Below are positions 17,937-28,814 of a stretch of 64,000 nt of DNA, piece after piece. Position 1 is the stretch's first letter; the number at the start of each line of letters is the position of its first letter. This stretch comes from Mesorhizobium sp. WSM4904. GTDB taxonomy: Bacteria > Pseudomonadota > Alphaproteobacteria > Rhizobiales > Rhizobiaceae. Location of the stretch: NCBI RefSeq assembly GCF_029674545.1, contig NZ_CP121354.1:806001-870000 (forward strand), in the 5' to 3' direction. A model generated the notes under the pieces. It did not search any database, was not told where the DNA came from, and saw nothing but the letters and a program-made list of their open reading frames with translations. Both the position numbers and the translations under genes were made by a program.

Positions 17937-18827
17937 TTGACCGGCGACAAACGCAGCTACCTGATCGGGCAGACGGAGATGCCGGCGCGGCCGCTGGCGC
18001 CGGCGCTCTATCTGGTGGCGACGCCGATCGGCAATCTCGCCGACATCACGCTGCGCGCCCTGGAGACGCTGGCCGCCGCCGATATCGTCGCCTGCGAGGA
18101 CACGCGCGTCTCGCGCGTGCTGCTCGAGCGCTACGGCATCCGCCGCCGCACCACGGCCTATCACGAACACAATGCCGCCGATGCCGGGCCGAAGCTGATC
18201 GAGGCGCTGGCGGCCGGGCAGAGCGTGGCGCTGATCTCCGACGCCGGCACACCTTTGGTTTCCGATCCCGGCTACCGACTGGTCGGCGAAGCGCTGGAGC
18301 ATGGCATCCGCGTCGTGCCGATCCCGGGGCCTTCAGCCGCGCTTGCCGCGCTGACGGCCTCCGGCCTGCCGTCCGACGCCTTCCTGTTTGCTGGTTTCCT
18401 GCCCGCCAAGGCAGGCCAGCGGCTGACGAAGCTCGAAAGCTTCAGGCAGGTGCCGGCAACGTTGATCTTCTATGAATCGCCCCGTCGGCTGGCGGAGACA
18501 CTTCGTGCGATGGTGGAAGTGCTTGGCGGCACGCGCCGAGGCGCGATCGGCCGCGAGCTGACCAAGGCGTTCGAGGAAATGCGGACGGGCACGCTCGGCG
18601 AGCTTGCCGATCACTATGCGGCGGCCGATACGCCGAAGGGCGAGATCGTCATATGCGTCGGCCCGCCGAAGGCGGGGGAGGACCAGCCGGCCGATATCGA
18701 CCGGCTGTTGTTGTCGCTGGTTGCCGAAATGCCCGCCTCCAAGGCGGCGGCGGAAGCGGCGAAGATGACCGGCGGGCAGAAGCAGGCGCTCTACCGTCGG
18801 CTGCTCGAGCTGAAGGACAGACCATGA
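17937..18827 (+). CDS. rsmI: 16S rRNA (cytidine-1402-2'-O)-methyltransferase RsmI
   Basis: A 296-residue tetrapyrrole-methylase-fold enzyme that 2'-O-methylates C1402 of 16S rRNA. Diagnostic blocks: ALYLVATPIGNLADITLRA (about residues 23-41), ACEDTRVSRVLLERYGI, LISDAGTPLVSDPGYRL, IPGPSAALAALTASGLP and FYESPRRL. A TTG start at 17937 is chosen because GGAGGGG lies six bases before it and the product begins with the expected short N-terminus; a GTG at 17931 is possible. A frame extending back to 17802 crosses a family D repeat. Followed by the YraN gene. Confidence 0.94.
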   Translation: MTGDKRSYLIGQTEMPARPLAPALYLVATPIGNLADITLRALETLAAADIVACEDTRVSRVLLERYGIRRRTTAYHEHNAADAGPKLIEALAAGQSVALISDAGTPLVSDPGYRLVGEALEHGIRVVPIPGPSAALAALTASGLPSDAFLFAGFLPAKAGQRLTKLESFRQVPATLIFYESPRRLAETLRAMVEVLGGTRRGAIGRELTKAFEEMRTGTLGELADHYAAADTPKGEIVICVGPPKAGEDQPADIDRLLLSLVAEMPASKAAAEAAKMTGGQKQALYRRLLELKDRP

Positions 18828-18868
18828 TCCCAAAAAGTGGAAGCCGGTTTTTGGATAAGATCATGGTC
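18823..18868. repeat. Short palindromic repeat, family E copy 1
   Basis: An inverted repeat with CATGATC and GATCATG at its ends and an AAGTGG...CCGGTTTTTGG core. It overlaps the last codons of rsmI and ends about 10 bases before the YraN start, so it may contribute RNA structure between the two cistrons. Confidence 0.75.
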
Positions 18869-18878
18869 AAGCAAAAAG

Positions 18879-19256
18879 ATGGCTGAGCGCACTGTCGGCC
18901 ATCGGCGAAAGGCCTATCGGCGCGGGCATCGCGGCGAATGGCTGGCGGCGCTGGCGCTGATGCTGAAGGGCTACCGCATCCTCGCGCGCCGCCACCGCAC
19001 CAGGCTCGGCGAGATCGACCTGATCGCCAGGCGCGGCGACCTCGTGCTGTTCGTCGAGGTCAAGGCGCGACGCACGCTGCTGGAAGCCATGGAGGCGATC
19101 GCCCACGCGTCGGAACGGCGCATCGAGGGCGCCGCCGATCTCTGGCTGTCGCGCCAGCCGGACTACGGCCGGCTTTCGGTGCGCTTCGACATGGTGGCAG
19201 TGCTGCCCTGGCGCTGGCCGGTGCATGTCGAGAATGCGTTTTATGGAAGGAATTGA
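18879..19256 (+). CDS. YraN-family (UPF0102) endonuclease-like protein
   Basis: A 125-residue UPF0102 protein with the restriction-endonuclease-like fold. The PD-(D/E)xK-like core is visible as [25 protein letters not shown] (residues about 47-70; E-I-D then V-E-V-K), preceded by the family motif GHRGEWLAA. The function is not established; a nuclease or Holliday-junction-related role has been suggested. The ATG at 18879 follows AAGCAAAAAG. It lies directly downstream of rsmI, the usual alphaproteobacterial neighbour. Confidence 0.92.
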   Translation: MAERTVGHRRKAYRRGHRGEWLAALALMLKGYRILARRHRTRLGEIDLIARRGDLVLFVEVKARRTLLEAMEAIAHASERRIEGAADLWLSRQPDYGRLSVRFDMVAVLPWRWPVHVENAFYGRN

Positions 19257-19267
19257 GCCCCTCCCTT

Positions 19268-19485
19268 CGTCATCCTAGGGTGTAGCAGTCGCGAAGCGAC
19301 GTCGCGGAAACCCTAGGATCCATGCCGTGACCTTTCCGCGCTTCTGCGGTGCAGAATCTGCATCAAGAGCGTTGCGCCTAGCGAGGTTTATTCGCGACCG
19401 TTGCATTCTACGATCAGCGTCACGGCATGGATCCTCGGGTCTGCGCTGCGTCGCTTCGCTCCTTGCTCCGCCCGTGGATGACGAA
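19268..19485. repeat. Double-palindrome element, family A copy 5
   Basis: The left stem is ATCCTAGGG/CCCTAGGAT and the right stem is ATCCTCGGG/CCCGTGGAT. The halves pair through CCATGCCGTGAC/GTCACGGCATGG. It lies between the convergent YraN and uppP genes, consistent with a terminator role. Confidence 0.9.
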
Positions 19486-19502
19486 AGCGCGGAGGCTGCC
19501 GC

Positions 19503-20309
19503 TCACCCCCAGATCATCAGCGCCACCAGGCCGAGCCCGCCCACCGCCAGGCGCCACCAACCGAACAGCGCGTAGCCTTTGCGCGAGACGTAATCGAGCA
19601 GGAAGCGGACCACGATCAGGGCGCTGACGAAGGCGGCGACGAAGCCGACGGTGATGATCGGCAGGTCGGCCGAGGTCAGCACGTTGCGGTTCTTGAACAG
19701 GTCGAAGGCGAAGGCGCCGACCATGGTCGGCATGGCGAGGAAGAAGGAGAATTCCGCCGCCGCGCGCTTGTCGACGCCGAGAAGCAGCGCGCCGACGATG
19801 GTCGAACCGGAGCGCGAGGTGCCGGGGATGAGCGACAGGCACTGGAACAGGCCGATCTTGAGATAAAGGCTCAACGGGAAACGCTCGACGTCGTGATGGA
19901 CAGGCTTCAGGTTCATGCGGTCGACGGCAAGCAGCACCACGCCGCCGATGATCAGCATGATGCAGATCAGCCGCGGCGATTCGAACAGGAAGGTCTTGAT
20001 GAAGTCGTGCGCCAGCGCGCCGATGACCGCGGCCGGCAGGAAGGCGATCAGGATGCCGATGACGAAATGCCGGGTCAGCCGGTCACGCGGCAGGTCGAGC
20101 AGCATCTTCCAGAGGCGGTGGAAGTAGACGCTGAGGATGGCGAGAATCGCGCCGAGCTGGATCAGGATCTCGAAGGCCTTGCCGGTCGAATGGAAGCCGA
20201 GGAAATGGCCGGCGAGCAGGATGTGGCCGGTCGAGGACACCGGGATGAACTCGGTCAGGCCCTCCAGCAGCCCAAGCAGCAGCGCTTCGACGATGGTCTG
20301 GCTTTCCAT
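19503..20309 (-). CDS. uppP: Undecaprenyl-diphosphatase
   Basis: A 268-residue integral membrane enzyme that recycles undecaprenyl diphosphate to the monophosphate carrier for peptidoglycan synthesis and gives bacitracin tolerance. Catalytic regions are intact: [16 protein letters not shown] near residue 15 and [17 protein letters not shown] near residue 160. About eight hydrophobic segments follow in order. The ATG at 20309 gives the standard [14 protein letters not shown]-terminus. Divergent from the GST gene. Confidence 0.97.
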   Translation of the reverse strand: MESQTIVEALLLGLLEGLTEFIPVSSTGHILLAGHFLGFHSTGKAFEILIQLGAILAILSVYFHRLWKMLLDLPRDRLTRHFVIGILIAFLPAAVIGALAHDFIKTFLFESPRLICIMLIIGGVVLLAVDRMNLKPVHHDVERFPLSLYLKIGLFQCLSLIPGTSRSGSTIVGALLLGVDKRAAAEFSFFLAMPTMVGAFAFDLFKNRNVLTSADLPIITVGFVAAFVSALIVVRFLLDYVSRKGYALFGWWRLAVGGLGLVALMIWG

Positions 20310-20468
20310 GGCAACCTCAGGATTCGGGGATAGCTGAAGACAACGGCTTGCTTGTCACGGCGCGGAAGTCCCCCTATAGGTCGCAACACCGTGACGGCCG
20401 CATGACGGGCCGCCAAGACTTACCGGCGCAGGGGGCGATTCGCCAGTGCGCCCTATCATCGCGGAACC

Positions 20469-21161
20469 ATGCTGACGCTTTTCCACCATCCGATGTTCGC
20501 CACCTGCCGGTTCGTGCGCCTCGCTTTCGGCGAGTATGGCGAGGAGCTGGCGCTGATCGAGGAGAAGCCCTGGACGCGGCGCAAGGAGTTTCTGGCGCTC
20601 AACCCGGCCGGCACGCTGCCGATCCTGCTTGCCGAAGGCGACGTGCCGATCGTCGGCGCCATGGTGATCGCCGAATATCTCGACGAAACGCGCGGGGTGC
20701 TGAAGCGCGACAAGCGGCTGTTCGCCGAAGACCCGATGCAGCGCGCCGAAATCCGCCGGCTGACCGACTGGTATCTCAGCAAGGCCGAAAGCGAGGTCAC
20801 CCGGCATCTGGTGCGCGAGCGCGTGCTGAAGCCGGTGATGCCGGAAACGGCGGGCGGCGGCTCGCCCGATTCGGCGGCGATCCGCGCCGCGCGCGCCAAC
20901 ATCCGCCAGCATATGAAATACACCAACTGGCTGGCCGGCACGCGCCATTGGCTCGCCGGCAACAAGGTGACCTATGCCGACCTCGCCGCGGCGGCGACGC
21001 TTTCGGTGCTCGACTATCTCGGCGAGATCGACTGGCGCGAGCACTCGGCGGCGCGCGAATGGTATACACGCGTGAAATCACGGCCGTCGTTCCGGCCGCT
21101 GCTCACCGACCGGGTGCGCGGCCTGTCGCCGGTATCGCATTATGCGGACCTCGACTTCTGA
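20469..21161 (+). CDS. Glutathione S-transferase family protein
   Basis: A 230-residue two-domain GST. The thioredoxin-like N-domain begins [19 protein letters not shown], with Cys13 in the position of the active-site residue of beta/omega-type enzymes, and contains [14 protein letters not shown] with the cis-Pro. The C-terminal helical domain ends [15 protein letters not shown], a common GST terminus. Its last 20 bases overlap queG, so the two genes are cotranscribed. Physiological substrate unknown. Confidence 0.9.
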   Translation: MLTLFHHPMFATCRFVRLAFGEYGEELALIEEKPWTRRKEFLALNPAGTLPILLAEGDVPIVGAMVIAEYLDETRGVLKRDKRLFAEDPMQRAEIRRLTDWYLSKAESEVTRHLVRERVLKPVMPETAGGGSPDSAAIRAARANIRQHMKYTNWLAGTRHWLAGNKVTYADLAAAATLSVLDYLGEIDWREHSAAREWYTRVKSRPSFRPLLTDRVRGLSPVSHYADLDF

Positions 21162-22299
21162 CAAGAAGAAGCTGCGTGCCCTGATCGACGCGGAGGCGCG
21201 CCGCGCCGGCTTCGAGGCGATCGCGGTGACCAGACCGAAGGCGATCCCGCTGGCGCCGGCGCGCCTGGCCGAATTCGTCGCCGACGGTTTTCACGGCTCG
21301 ATGGACTGGATCGCAGAGACGGTTCTGCGCCGGGCCGAGCCCTCGACGCTGTGGCCGGAGGTGCGCTCGATCATCGTTCTGGCGATGAACTACGGTCCGG
21401 ACCGCGACCCCCGCGATATTCTCCAAAAACGCGATCGCGGCGCGATCTCGGTCTACGCGCAAAACCGCGACTATCACGACGTGATGAAGGGCCGGCTGAA
21501 GGAGATCGCCGGCAAGATCGTGGCGCGGGCGGGTGGCGATGTCAAAGTCTTCGTCGATACGGCCCCGGTGATGGAAAAGCCGCTTGCCGAAGCCGCCGGC
21601 CTCGGCTGGCAGGGCAAGCACACCAATCTGGTCAGCCGCGCGCATGGCTCGTGGCTGTTCCTCGGCACCATCTTCACGACGGCCGAGCTCGAGCCGGACA
21701 CGGCGGAAATCGACCATTGCGGCTCCTGCCGCGCCTGTCTCGACGTCTGCCCGACCGATGCTTTTCCGGCGCCCTACCGGCTCGATGCGCGGCGCTGCAT
21801 CTCCTACCTCACCATCGAGAACAAGGGGCCGATCCCGCGCGAATTCCGCGAGAAGATCGGCAACCGCATCTATGGCTGCGACGATTGCCTGGCCGCCTGC
21901 CCATGGAACAAATTCGCCAGCGTCGCCTCGGAGGCCAAGCTTGCCGCGCGCGAGGACCTGCGCGAACCTAAGCTTTCGGAACTGCTCGCGCTCGACGATG
22001 CGGCGTTCCGCTCCTTCTTCTCGGGCTCGCCGATCAAGCGGATCGGCCGCGATCGTTTCATCCGCAACGTGCTGATCGCCGCCGGTAATTCGGCTGATAT
22101 ATCGCTGATCGACACGGTGCTTGACCTGCTCCATGACGACTCGCCGCTGGTGCGGGGTGCGGCAGTTTGGGCACTGTCGCGACTGATGCCGCGGCGCGAT
22201 TTTGCGAAGCTCGCCGCGCCGGCCCTAGAGACCGAAGACGACAAAGCGGTGCGCGACGAATGGCTTTCGGCGCTGCCGGATCATGCAGAGGATTCCTGA
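21142..22299 (+). CDS. queG: Epoxyqueuosine reductase
   Basis: A 385-residue cobalamin and iron-sulfur enzyme that performs the last step of queuosine synthesis in tRNA. Two [4Fe-4S] motifs are visible: [16 protein letters not shown] (about residues 193-208) and [13 protein letters not shown] (about residues 250-262). A C-terminal HEAT-like region ([19 protein letters not shown]) matches long QueG proteins. The start overlaps the GST gene. It ends with an ATGA-type overlap with the next gene, giving a three-gene unit. Confidence 0.95.
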   Translation: MRTSTSDKKKLRALIDAEARRAGFEAIAVTRPKAIPLAPARLAEFVADGFHGSMDWIAETVLRRAEPSTLWPEVRSIIVLAMNYGPDRDPRDILQKRDRGAISVYAQNRDYHDVMKGRLKEIAGKIVARAGGDVKVFVDTAPVMEKPLAEAAGLGWQGKHTNLVSRAHGSWLFLGTIFTTAELEPDTAEIDHCGSCRACLDVCPTDAFPAPYRLDARRCISYLTIENKGPIPREFREKIGNRIYGCDDCLAACPWNKFASVASEAKLAAREDLREPKLSELLALDDAAFRSFFSGSPIKRIGRDRFIRNVLIAAGNSADISLIDTVLDLLHDDSPLVRGAAVWALSRLMPRRDFAKLAAPALETEDDKAVRDEWLSALPDHAEDS

Positions 22300-23204
22300 T
22301 GGGCGAAAAACGGTTCTTCATCTTCGGCGCCGGCTATTCCGGCAAGGCCTTCGGTCGGGCCAACAGCCAGAGCGCGCCCATCCTTGGCACGACCCGCTCG
22401 CCGGGAAAATTCGAGGCGTTGAAGCAAGCAGGCATCGAGCCGCTTCATTTCGACGGATCGCTGACCCCCGAGATCGGCGATGCCCTTCGGCAAACGACGC
22501 ATCTCATCATCTCGGTCGCCCCGGACGAAGCGAGCGATGCTGTGCTCAACGCCGCCAGGGAGGCGATCCGCGCAAAAATGCCGGCGCTCGAATGGATCGG
22601 CTATCTTTCCACCGTCGGCGTCTATGGCGACCACGGCGGGGCCTGGGTGGATGAGGGCGCCGACTGCAAACCGGTGTCGAAGCGCTCGATGATGCGGGTG
22701 GCGGCCGAACAGGACTGGCTGACGCTCGGTCGGGAGATCGAAAAACCGGTGGCGATCCTGCGGCTGTCCGGCATTTACGGGCCGGGCCGCAACGCGCTGG
22801 TCAATCTCGATGACGGCACCGCAAGGCGGCTGGTCAAGCCCGGCCAGGTGTTCAACCGCATCCATTGCGACGACATCGCCGGCGCGCTCTGGCATCTGGC
22901 GCAACGCAATCTCGGCGGCATCTTCAACGTCACCGACGACGAGCCGGCGCCGCCGCAGGACGTCGTCGCCTATGCGGCCGGGCTGATGGGCGTCGAGCCG
23001 CCGCTGGAAATTCCTTTCGAGACCGCCCAACTTTCGCCCATGGCGCGTTCCTTTTATGGCGAGAACAAGCGCGTCGCCAACAAGGCGATCAAGGCGGCCG
23101 GCTACAGCTTCCGCTTCCCGAACTACCGGGTGGCGCTGGAGCGGATGTGGGCCGACGGCAACTGGCGGGATGGAGAGCCGCGCAGCCCGATGAACCGCTC
23201 GTGA
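22299..23204 (+). CDS. NAD(P)-dependent epimerase/SDR-family protein
   Basis: A 301-residue extended SDR-like protein. The dinucleotide-binding loop FIFGAGYSGKAFGR is at residues 7-20, and LSGIYGPGRNALVNL is at about residue 152. A conserved mid-section YLSTVGVYGDHGG carries the Ser-Tyr pair, but the usual YxxxK is not obvious. It resembles YeeZ-type proteins. It overlaps the queG stop by one base. The reaction is unknown; NAD(P) binding is inferred from the glycine-rich loop. Confidence 0.85.
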   Translation: MGEKRFFIFGAGYSGKAFGRANSQSAPILGTTRSPGKFEALKQAGIEPLHFDGSLTPEIGDALRQTTHLIISVAPDEASDAVLNAAREAIRAKMPALEWIGYLSTVGVYGDHGGAWVDEGADCKPVSKRSMMRVAAEQDWLTLGREIEKPVAILRLSGIYGPGRNALVNLDDGTARRLVKPGQVFNRIHCDDIAGALWHLAQRNLGGIFNVTDDEPAPPQDVVAYAAGLMGVEPPLEIPFETAQLSPMARSFYGENKRVANKAIKAAGYSFRFPNYRVALERMWADGNWRDGEPRSPMNRS

Positions 23205-23288
23205 TCGAAGCGCCGCGCATGGCATGATATGATTCGCGCCCAAAGCGCCCGAGATTGCGTCGCGCCACTGGAGAGGGGACCCGACCTG

Positions 23289-24371
23289 ATGACGTTGCGA
23301 TCGCTGCCCGACAGGAGGCCGTTCCTGACCGCCGCGCTTGCGCTGATGACCTTGGCCGCGCTGGCGGCGGCCGCGATTTCGGCCGAACCACGTGCAAAAG
23401 ACCTGTTCGGCGCCAAGAAGCTGCCGGCGGTAGCGCCCGCGCAATCCTTCGGCTTCTACTCCAAAGGCTGCTTTACCGGCGGCGTCGCCCTGCCGATGGA
23501 CGGACCGAGCTGGGAAGTGATGCGCCCGTCGCGCAATCGTCGCTGGGGCCATCCGGCGATGATTGCGCTGATCGAGAAGCTCGCGCGCGACGCCCAGACG
23601 GACGGCTGGCCGGGGCTTCTGATCGGCGACGTCTCGCAGCCGCGCGGCGGGCCGATGATGACCGGCCACGCCTCGCACCAGATCGGCCTCGACGCCGACA
23701 TCTGGCTGACGCCGATGCCGAGGCGCCCGCTGACGTTTGCCGAGCGCGAGAATATGAGCGCCACGCTGATGGTCGACGAGAAGACGCATCTGGTGAAGGA
23801 CGCGCTGTGGACGCCGGCGCATACGCGGCTGCTCAAGCGCGCGGCGAGCTACCCGGAAGTCGAGCGCATCCTGGTCAATCCGGGCATCAAGAAGAAACTT
23901 TGCGATACGGTCACCGGGGACCGCTCGTGGCTGCGCAAGATCCGCCCTTTCTGGGGCCATGACTATCATTTCCACATGCGCATCGGCTGCCAGCCTGGCT
24001 CGCCCGGCTGCAAGGCGCAGGAGGCGACGCCCGACGACGACGGCTGCGGCAAGCCGCTGGCCTGGTGGTTCACCGAGGAGCCCTGGCGCCCGAACAAGAA
24101 CCCGGATGCGCCGAAGGCCCGCGACCTGATGACCATGGCCAATTTGCCGAAAGAGTGCCAGGCGGTGCTTGCCGCTCCGGATGCACCGTCGCTGGCGGCC
24201 GTCACCTATCAGGGCGGCGGCGCGGCAGCGGTCGCGGCGGCCAAGCCGGAACCGACCGTACCAGCCGAGACGATCTCCAGCGACAACTCCGCGATGCCTG
24301 CGGCGGCAAGCGCCTTCGCACCGACACCGAAGATCGGCATTCCGTTGCCAAGGCCAAGGCCGGGGAACTGA
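23289..24371 (+). CDS. mepA: MepA, penicillin-insensitive murein endopeptidase
   Basis: A 360-residue periplasmic LAS-family metallo-endopeptidase that cuts D-Ala-mDAP crosslinks. There is an N-terminal hydrophobic signal (FLTAALALMTLAALAAAAIS). Zinc and catalytic motifs: GHASHQIGLDADIWL (H-x6-D) around residue 140 and HDYHFHMRIGCQPGS around residue 220. Conserved cysteines suggest periplasmic disulfides. The C-terminal 70 residues are a Pro/Ala-rich tail ending PRPRPGN. The ATG at 23289 follows GGAGAGGGG; an upstream in-frame start at 23229 is less likely. Confidence 0.93.
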   Translation: MTLRSLPDRRPFLTAALALMTLAALAAAAISAEPRAKDLFGAKKLPAVAPAQSFGFYSKGCFTGGVALPMDGPSWEVMRPSRNRRWGHPAMIALIEKLARDAQTDGWPGLLIGDVSQPRGGPMMTGHASHQIGLDADIWLTPMPRRPLTFAERENMSATLMVDEKTHLVKDALWTPAHTRLLKRAASYPEVERILVNPGIKKKLCDTVTGDRSWLRKIRPFWGHDYHFHMRIGCQPGSPGCKAQEATPDDDGCGKPLAWWFTEEPWRPNKNPDAPKARDLMTMANLPKECQAVLAAPDAPSLAAVTYQGGGAAAVAAAKPEPTVPAETISSDNSAMPAAASAFAPTPKIGIPLPRPRPGN

Positions 24372-24414
24372 CGCCGGGGCATTTCGCCCTGACGGGCCAA
24401 TTGTCGAACCAGGC

Positions 24415-24596
24415 GCTGCCCCTCGTCGCCCTGCCGGGCACTTCTCCCCGTATAGTGACGGGGAGAAGGGGCTGGCCGCAACCTCGGCGCTCTTCCTGCG
24501 ACGTTGGTGATTGGCGAAATCGGTGGCGACAGGGCCCCCTCTCCCCGTCACTATACGGGGAGAGGATGCCGGCAGGCAGGTGAGGGGCAGTGCCAA
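24415..24596. repeat. Palindromic mosaic element, family C copy 1
   Basis: Inverted ends reading GCCCCTC and GAGGGGC. Each half holds a CTCCCCGTATAGTGACGGGGAG hairpin version (stem CTCCCCGT/ACGGGGAG). The centre carries TTGGTGATTGGCGAAAT, the same module found in families A and B. It fills most of the 360-base mepA-glk gap; the rest is glk leader. Confidence 0.85.
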
Positions 24597-24731
24597 CGCC
24601 GGAAAAATGGGACGAGTACGGAATTCGAACCTGAAACGATTGCTCCGGAACTGGCGCCAACCGGCTTTCCCTTTGCCGGCCCATGCGCTAGTTCAACCCA
24701 ACAGACGGCCGGAACGGGGCGAACAAAGAGC

Positions 24732-25751
24732 ATGGTTGGCGAAGACGATACAGCGTTGCGGTTTCCGGTCCTGATCGGCGACATCGGCGGCACCAATGCG
24801 CGCTTCTCGATCGTGCTGGACGCCAATTCGGAAGCGACCGAGCCGCAGATCGTCCAGACGGCCAATTTCAAGACCATCGACGAGGCGATCCAGGCGGCGG
24901 TGCTAGACCGCTCGTCGATCCAGCCGAATTCGGCGGTGCTGGCGGTGGCCGGCCCGGTCGACGGCGACGAGATCCGGCTCACCAACTGTCCCTGGGTGGT
25001 CAAGCCGCACCAGATGTTTGCCAATCTGGGCTTGAGCGAGATCTTGGTGCTCAACGATTTCGAGGCACAGGCGCTGGCCGTGGTGGCGCTCGGCGAAGAG
25101 CATATGGAGAAGATCGGCGGCGGCACGCCCGAGCCCAGTGCCGGCCGGGTCGTGCTCGGCCCCGGAACCGGGCTCGGCGTCGCCGGGCTGATCTACGCGC
25201 TTCGCCACTGGATACCGGTGCCGGGCGAGGGCGGGCATATGGACATCGGCCCGCGCACGCCGCGCGACTTCGAGGTGTTCCCGCATATCGAAAAGCTCGA
25301 GGGCCGCATCTCCGGCGAGCAGATCCTGTGCGGTCGAGGACTGGTCAATCTCTATCGGGCGGTGGCCAAGGCCGACGCAAAGCCGGCGCCCTTCACCACG
25401 CCGGCGGAAGTCACCGCGGCAGCGCTCGCCAAATCCGATCCGGTGGCGGAAGAGGCGCTGTCGCTGTTCGTCACCTGCCTCGGCCGCACCGCGGGTGATC
25501 TGGCGCTGGTGTTCATGAGCCGCGGCGGCGTTTTTCTCACCGGCGGCATCGCGCAAAAAATCGTGCCGGCGCTGAAAGCCGGCAATTTCCGCGCCGCTTT
25601 CGAGGACAAGGCGCCGCACAGCGCGCTGATGCGCGCGATGCCGGTCTATGTCATCACCCATCCGCTGGCGGCGCTGCTTGGTCTCGCCGCCTATGCCAGG
25701 ACGCCATCGCTGTTCGGCGTCCAGACGGCGGGGCGGCACTGGCGGACGTGA
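24732..25751 (+). CDS. glk: Glucokinase
   Basis: A 339-residue ATP-dependent glucokinase of the bacterial Glk group, phosphorylating glucose to glucose-6-phosphate in the cytoplasm. The phosphate-1 motif [12 protein letters not shown] is at residues 14-25, the catalytic Asp lies in [13 protein letters not shown], the ATP-binding region is [12 protein letters not shown], and [11 protein letters not shown] is the Glk-specific block. The ATG at 24732 follows AAAGAG. It is flanked by a family C and a family B palindrome; no operon partner is evident. Confidence 0.96.
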   Translation: MVGEDDTALRFPVLIGDIGGTNARFSIVLDANSEATEPQIVQTANFKTIDEAIQAAVLDRSSIQPNSAVLAVAGPVDGDEIRLTNCPWVVKPHQMFANLGLSEILVLNDFEAQALAVVALGEEHMEKIGGGTPEPSAGRVVLGPGTGLGVAGLIYALRHWIPVPGEGGHMDIGPRTPRDFEVFPHIEKLEGRISGEQILCGRGLVNLYRAVAKADAKPAPFTTPAEVTAAALAKSDPVAEEALSLFVTCLGRTAGDLALVFMSRGGVFLTGGIAQKIVPALKAGNFRAAFEDKAPHSALMRAMPVYVITHPLAALLGLAAYARTPSLFGVQTAGRHWRT

Positions 25752-25796
25752 GGCTGGCGCGGTCAGGCCCAGATGTCTGAAAGGCCTGTGCCAAGC

Positions 25797-25951
25797 ACCC
25801 CCCTCTGTCCTGCCGGACATCTCCCCCTCAAGGGGGGAGATCGGACGTCACTGCGGCTTTCGCCAATCGCCAACATTGCAGGATCGAGCGAAGCGCTAAA
25901 GCTGCCAATCTCCCCCCTTGAGGGGGAGATGGCCGGCAGGCCAGAGGGGGG
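25797..25951. repeat. RIME-like palindromic element, family B copy 4
   Basis: The left nested hairpin is TGTCC-TGCC-GGACA and the right one is TGGCC/GGCCA. The centre reads CTTTCGCCAATCGCCAACAT. It lies between glk and the ABC exporter gene; the remaining bases to 26101 hold nothing I recognise. Confidence 0.88.
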
Positions 25952-26101
25952 TGCCTGGCGCCGGCCTCCAAAATAAAATCATCCTTCGCCGCCTCCGCGA
26001 CGCCGCGACGAAGTTTCGCCATAGGCAAGCCGTGGCCGGGGCGCTAAGAGGGGGGCCGAAAAAGCCGCCCCGTCCTGTCAGAATCATGAAGCGCTCCCGA
26101 T

Positions 26102-27973
26102 TTGACACTTGAAACCCCAAGCAAGCAAAAGGCCCGGCCCGGCGAGGTCAATGCGGTGCTGCGCCGTATTCTCGCCGAGAACGGTCGTGACCATCGCTGG
26201 TCCTATGTCGTCGTCATCGCCTGCTCGCTGCTGGTCTCGGGCACGACGGCGTTCTCGGCCTGGGTCATGGCGCCGATGGTCAACCAGATATTCTACGAGC
26301 GGCGTGGCGACGCGATCGTGTGGATTTGCGCAGGCTTCATGGGAGCTTTCGTGCTGCGCGGCTTCGCCGGCTATGGTCAGGCCGTGGCGCTGGCCAAGAT
26401 CGGCAACAATCTGGTGGCGCGCTACCAGAAGCGCATCTTCGACCACCTGATGAAGCTCGGCGTCGGCTTCTTCAACGACACGCGTTCGGGCCGACTGGCG
26501 GCGCAGGTCAACGAGAATGTCGGCGGCATTCGCGACCTGCTGTCCCTGACCCTGACGTCGATCACCCGCGACGCCGTCACGCTGGTCGGCCTCGTCGGAC
26601 TCATGATCTACCAGGACCCGGTATTGTCGCTGAGCTCGCTGCTGATCGGACCGCCGCTGATCTGGGCCGTGGTCTACATCACCCGTCGCGTGCGGCAAAT
26701 CAACCGGGAATCCGTGCTGATCAATTCCCGGCTGATCGGCGCCATCCAGGAGGCCACGCAAGGCATCGCCATCGTCAAGGCCTTCACCATGGAGGGAGAG
26801 CTGGCGCGGCGCATCGACCACATGGCGGACACGGCGGAGCAACGCAGCAACAAGATCGCCCGCGTCTCGGAGCGGCTGTCGCCCATCTCCGACATGCTGG
26901 CCGGTCTCGCCGTCACCGCGGTCATTGCCTATTCCGGCTATCGCGCTCTGGTTCTCGGGCAGCCGCCGGGCGCGGTCTTCTCCTTCATCACCGCGCTGAT
27001 CCTCGCCTACGACCCGGCGAGGCGACTGGCGCGCATGCAGGTCGGCATGGAGCGGGCCCTGGTCAACGCCCGCATGATCTACGAGCTGCTCGACCTCGAA
27101 CCGCAACAGGAGGACGCGCCCGACGCCGTCGAGGCGAAAATCACCAGCGGCGAGGTACGCTTCGACAACGTCTCGTTCGGCTATTCCGCCGACATGCCGG
27201 TGCTCAGGAACCTGAGCTTCACCGCCGGCGCCGGCAAGGTCACGGCGATCGTCGGCGCGTCGGGCGCCGGCAAGTCGACGCTGGTGGCGCTCCTGCAGCG
27301 CTTCTACGACGTCGACCAAGGCAGCATCGTGGTCGACGGCCAGGACATCGCCAAGGTGACCAAGCAGTCGCTGCGCGGCTCGATCGCCTATGTCTCGCAG
27401 GCGCCCTATCTCTTCGAAGGCACGATCCGCGACAACATCCGCTACGGCCGGCTCTCCGCCAACGACGCAGAGATCGAGCTGGCGGCGCAACAGGCGGCCG
27501 CCGACGAGTTCATCCGCCAGCAGCCTCAGGGCTACGACACGCCGGTCGGCGAGAACGGCGTGACGCTGTCGGGCGGCCAGCGCCAGCGCGTCTCGATCGC
27601 CCGCGCCATAGTGCGCCAGGCGCCGATCCTGCTGCTCGACGAGGCGACGTCGGCGCTCGACAACGAGGCCGAGGCTCGCGTGCAGGAGGCGCTGACCCAT
27701 GTCATGGAAGGGCGCACCACCATCGTCATCGCGCACCGGCTGTCGACGGTGGTCAATGCCGACCATATCATCGTGCTGGAGGAAGGCCGGCTGGTCGAGG
27801 AAGGCACGCATGCCTCGCTGATGGCCGACCCGCACAGCGTCTACGCCCGCTTCCACCGGGTCCAGGGCAACAAGGGGCTGGGGCTTGTCGATGACGCCAA
27901 GGCAAGCCAGACTTCGGGCCAAACTCCGTTGCCGCGCAGCCGCGCGAAGAAGGTCGTCGGGAGAAACGCATGA
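26102..27973 (+). CDS. ABC exporter, fused permease-ATPase (MsbA-like)
   Basis: A 623-residue half-transporter. Six membrane segments occupy residues about 30-320, and the nucleotide-binding domain about 350-590. Walker A is GASGAGKST, the signature is LSGGQRQR, Walker B is [13 protein letters not shown] and the switch His is in VIAHRLS. Similarity is to MsbA/multidrug lipid exporters; the substrate is not determinable. The TTG at 26102 is the only start before a stop codon at 26087, and no good ribosome site is visible. The stop overlaps the dapB ATG (ATGA), so the two are coupled, which is a curious pairing of transport with lysine biosynthesis. Confidence 0.92.
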   Translation: MTLETPSKQKARPGEVNAVLRRILAENGRDHRWSYVVVIACSLLVSGTTAFSAWVMAPMVNQIFYERRGDAIVWICAGFMGAFVLRGFAGYGQAVALAKIGNNLVARYQKRIFDHLMKLGVGFFNDTRSGRLAAQVNENVGGIRDLLSLTLTSITRDAVTLVGLVGLMIYQDPVLSLSSLLIGPPLIWAVVYITRRVRQINRESVLINSRLIGAIQEATQGIAIVKAFTMEGELARRIDHMADTAEQRSNKIARVSERLSPISDMLAGLAVTAVIAYSGYRALVLGQPPGAVFSFITALILAYDPARRLARMQVGMERALVNARMIYELLDLEPQQEDAPDAVEAKITSGEVRFDNVSFGYSADMPVLRNLSFTAGAGKVTAIVGASGAGKSTLVALLQRFYDVDQGSIVVDGQDIAKVTKQSLRGSIAYVSQAPYLFEGTIRDNIRYGRLSANDAEIELAAQQAAADEFIRQQPQGYDTPVGENGVTLSGGQRQRVSIARAIVRQAPILLLDEATSALDNEAEARVQEALTHVMEGRTTIVIAHRLSTVVNADHIIVLEEGRLVEEGTHASLMADPHSVYARFHRVQGNKGLGLVDDAKASQTSGQTPLPRSRAKKVVGRNA

Positions 27974-28791
27974 GCGAAGCAGGCGATATGGGCCTGGTGG
28001 TGGTGGGCGCCGCCGGCCGGATGGGCCAGACGCTGATCCGCGCCATCCACTCCATGCCCGGCGCGCGCGTCGCCGGAGCAGTCGAACGGCCGGGCTCGCC
28101 CTATCTCGGCAAGGATGCCGGCGAGCTCGCCGGCATCGGCATCATCAACGTGCCGATCGCCGACGATCCGCTGCCGGCCTTCGCCAAGGCCGACGGCGTT
28201 CTGGACTTCACGGCGCCTGGCGCAAGCGTCGAATTCGCCGGCTATGCCGCGCAGGCGCGCATCGTCCATGTCATCGGCACGACCGGCTGCTCGGCCGACG
28301 ACGACGCGAAGATCGCGGCTGCCGCGCGCCACGCGACGATCGTCAAATCCGGCAATATGAGCCTCGGCGTCAATCTTCTGGCAGTGCTGGTGGAGCAGGC
28401 GGCGCGAGCGCTCGAGCCGCAAGATTTCGACATCGAGATCCTGGAGATGCACCACAAGCACAAGGTCGACGCGCCGTCCGGCACGGCGCTGCTGCTCGGC
28501 GAGGCGGCGGCGAAGGGCAGGGGGATCGCGCTCGAGGACAATAGCGTGCGGGCGCGCGACGGCCATACCGGCGTGCGCAAGGCCGGCACGATCGGCTTCG
28601 CCACCTTGCGCGGCGGTTCGGTGGTCGGCGAGCACAGCGTGATCATTGCCGGCACCGGCGAGCGCATCACGCTCTCCCACCAGGCCGAGGACCGGGCGAT
28701 CTTCGCCCGCGGCGCCGTAAAAGCGGCGCTTTGGGCCCGCGCGAAGAAGCCCGGGCTCTATTCCATGCGGGACGTGCTCGGCCTGAGCTGA
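27970..28791 (+). CDS. dapB: 4-hydroxy-tetrahydrodipicolinate reductase
   Basis: A 273-residue NAD(P)H-dependent reductase of the lysine/diaminopimelate pathway. The nucleotide loop [13 protein letters not shown] is near residue 12, the GTTGCSADD region lies around residue 100, and the DapB signature [18 protein letters not shown] is at about residues 157-174. The catalytic His-His and Lys lie in that block. It overlaps the ABC exporter by four bases and is followed by gpmA after a family D repeat. Confidence 0.97.
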   Translation: MSEAGDMGLVVVGAAGRMGQTLIRAIHSMPGARVAGAVERPGSPYLGKDAGELAGIGIINVPIADDPLPAFAKADGVLDFTAPGASVEFAGYAAQARIVHVIGTTGCSADDDAKIAAAARHATIVKSGNMSLGVNLLAVLVEQAARALEPQDFDIEILEMHHKHKVDAPSGTALLLGEAAAKGRGIALEDNSVRARDGHTGVRKAGTIGFATLRGGSVVGEHSVIIAGTGERITLSHQAEDRAIFARGAVKAALWARAKKPGLYSMRDVLGLS

Positions 28792-28814
28792 GGCATCCTG
28801 TCGTATTTCGTTCT

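Noticed and set aside
22281..24596. A 771-codon open frame on the minus strand across the epimerase and mepA genes
   Set aside because: It is the antisense of two well-supported genes, and its composition is Arg/Ala/His-rich with no family resemblance.
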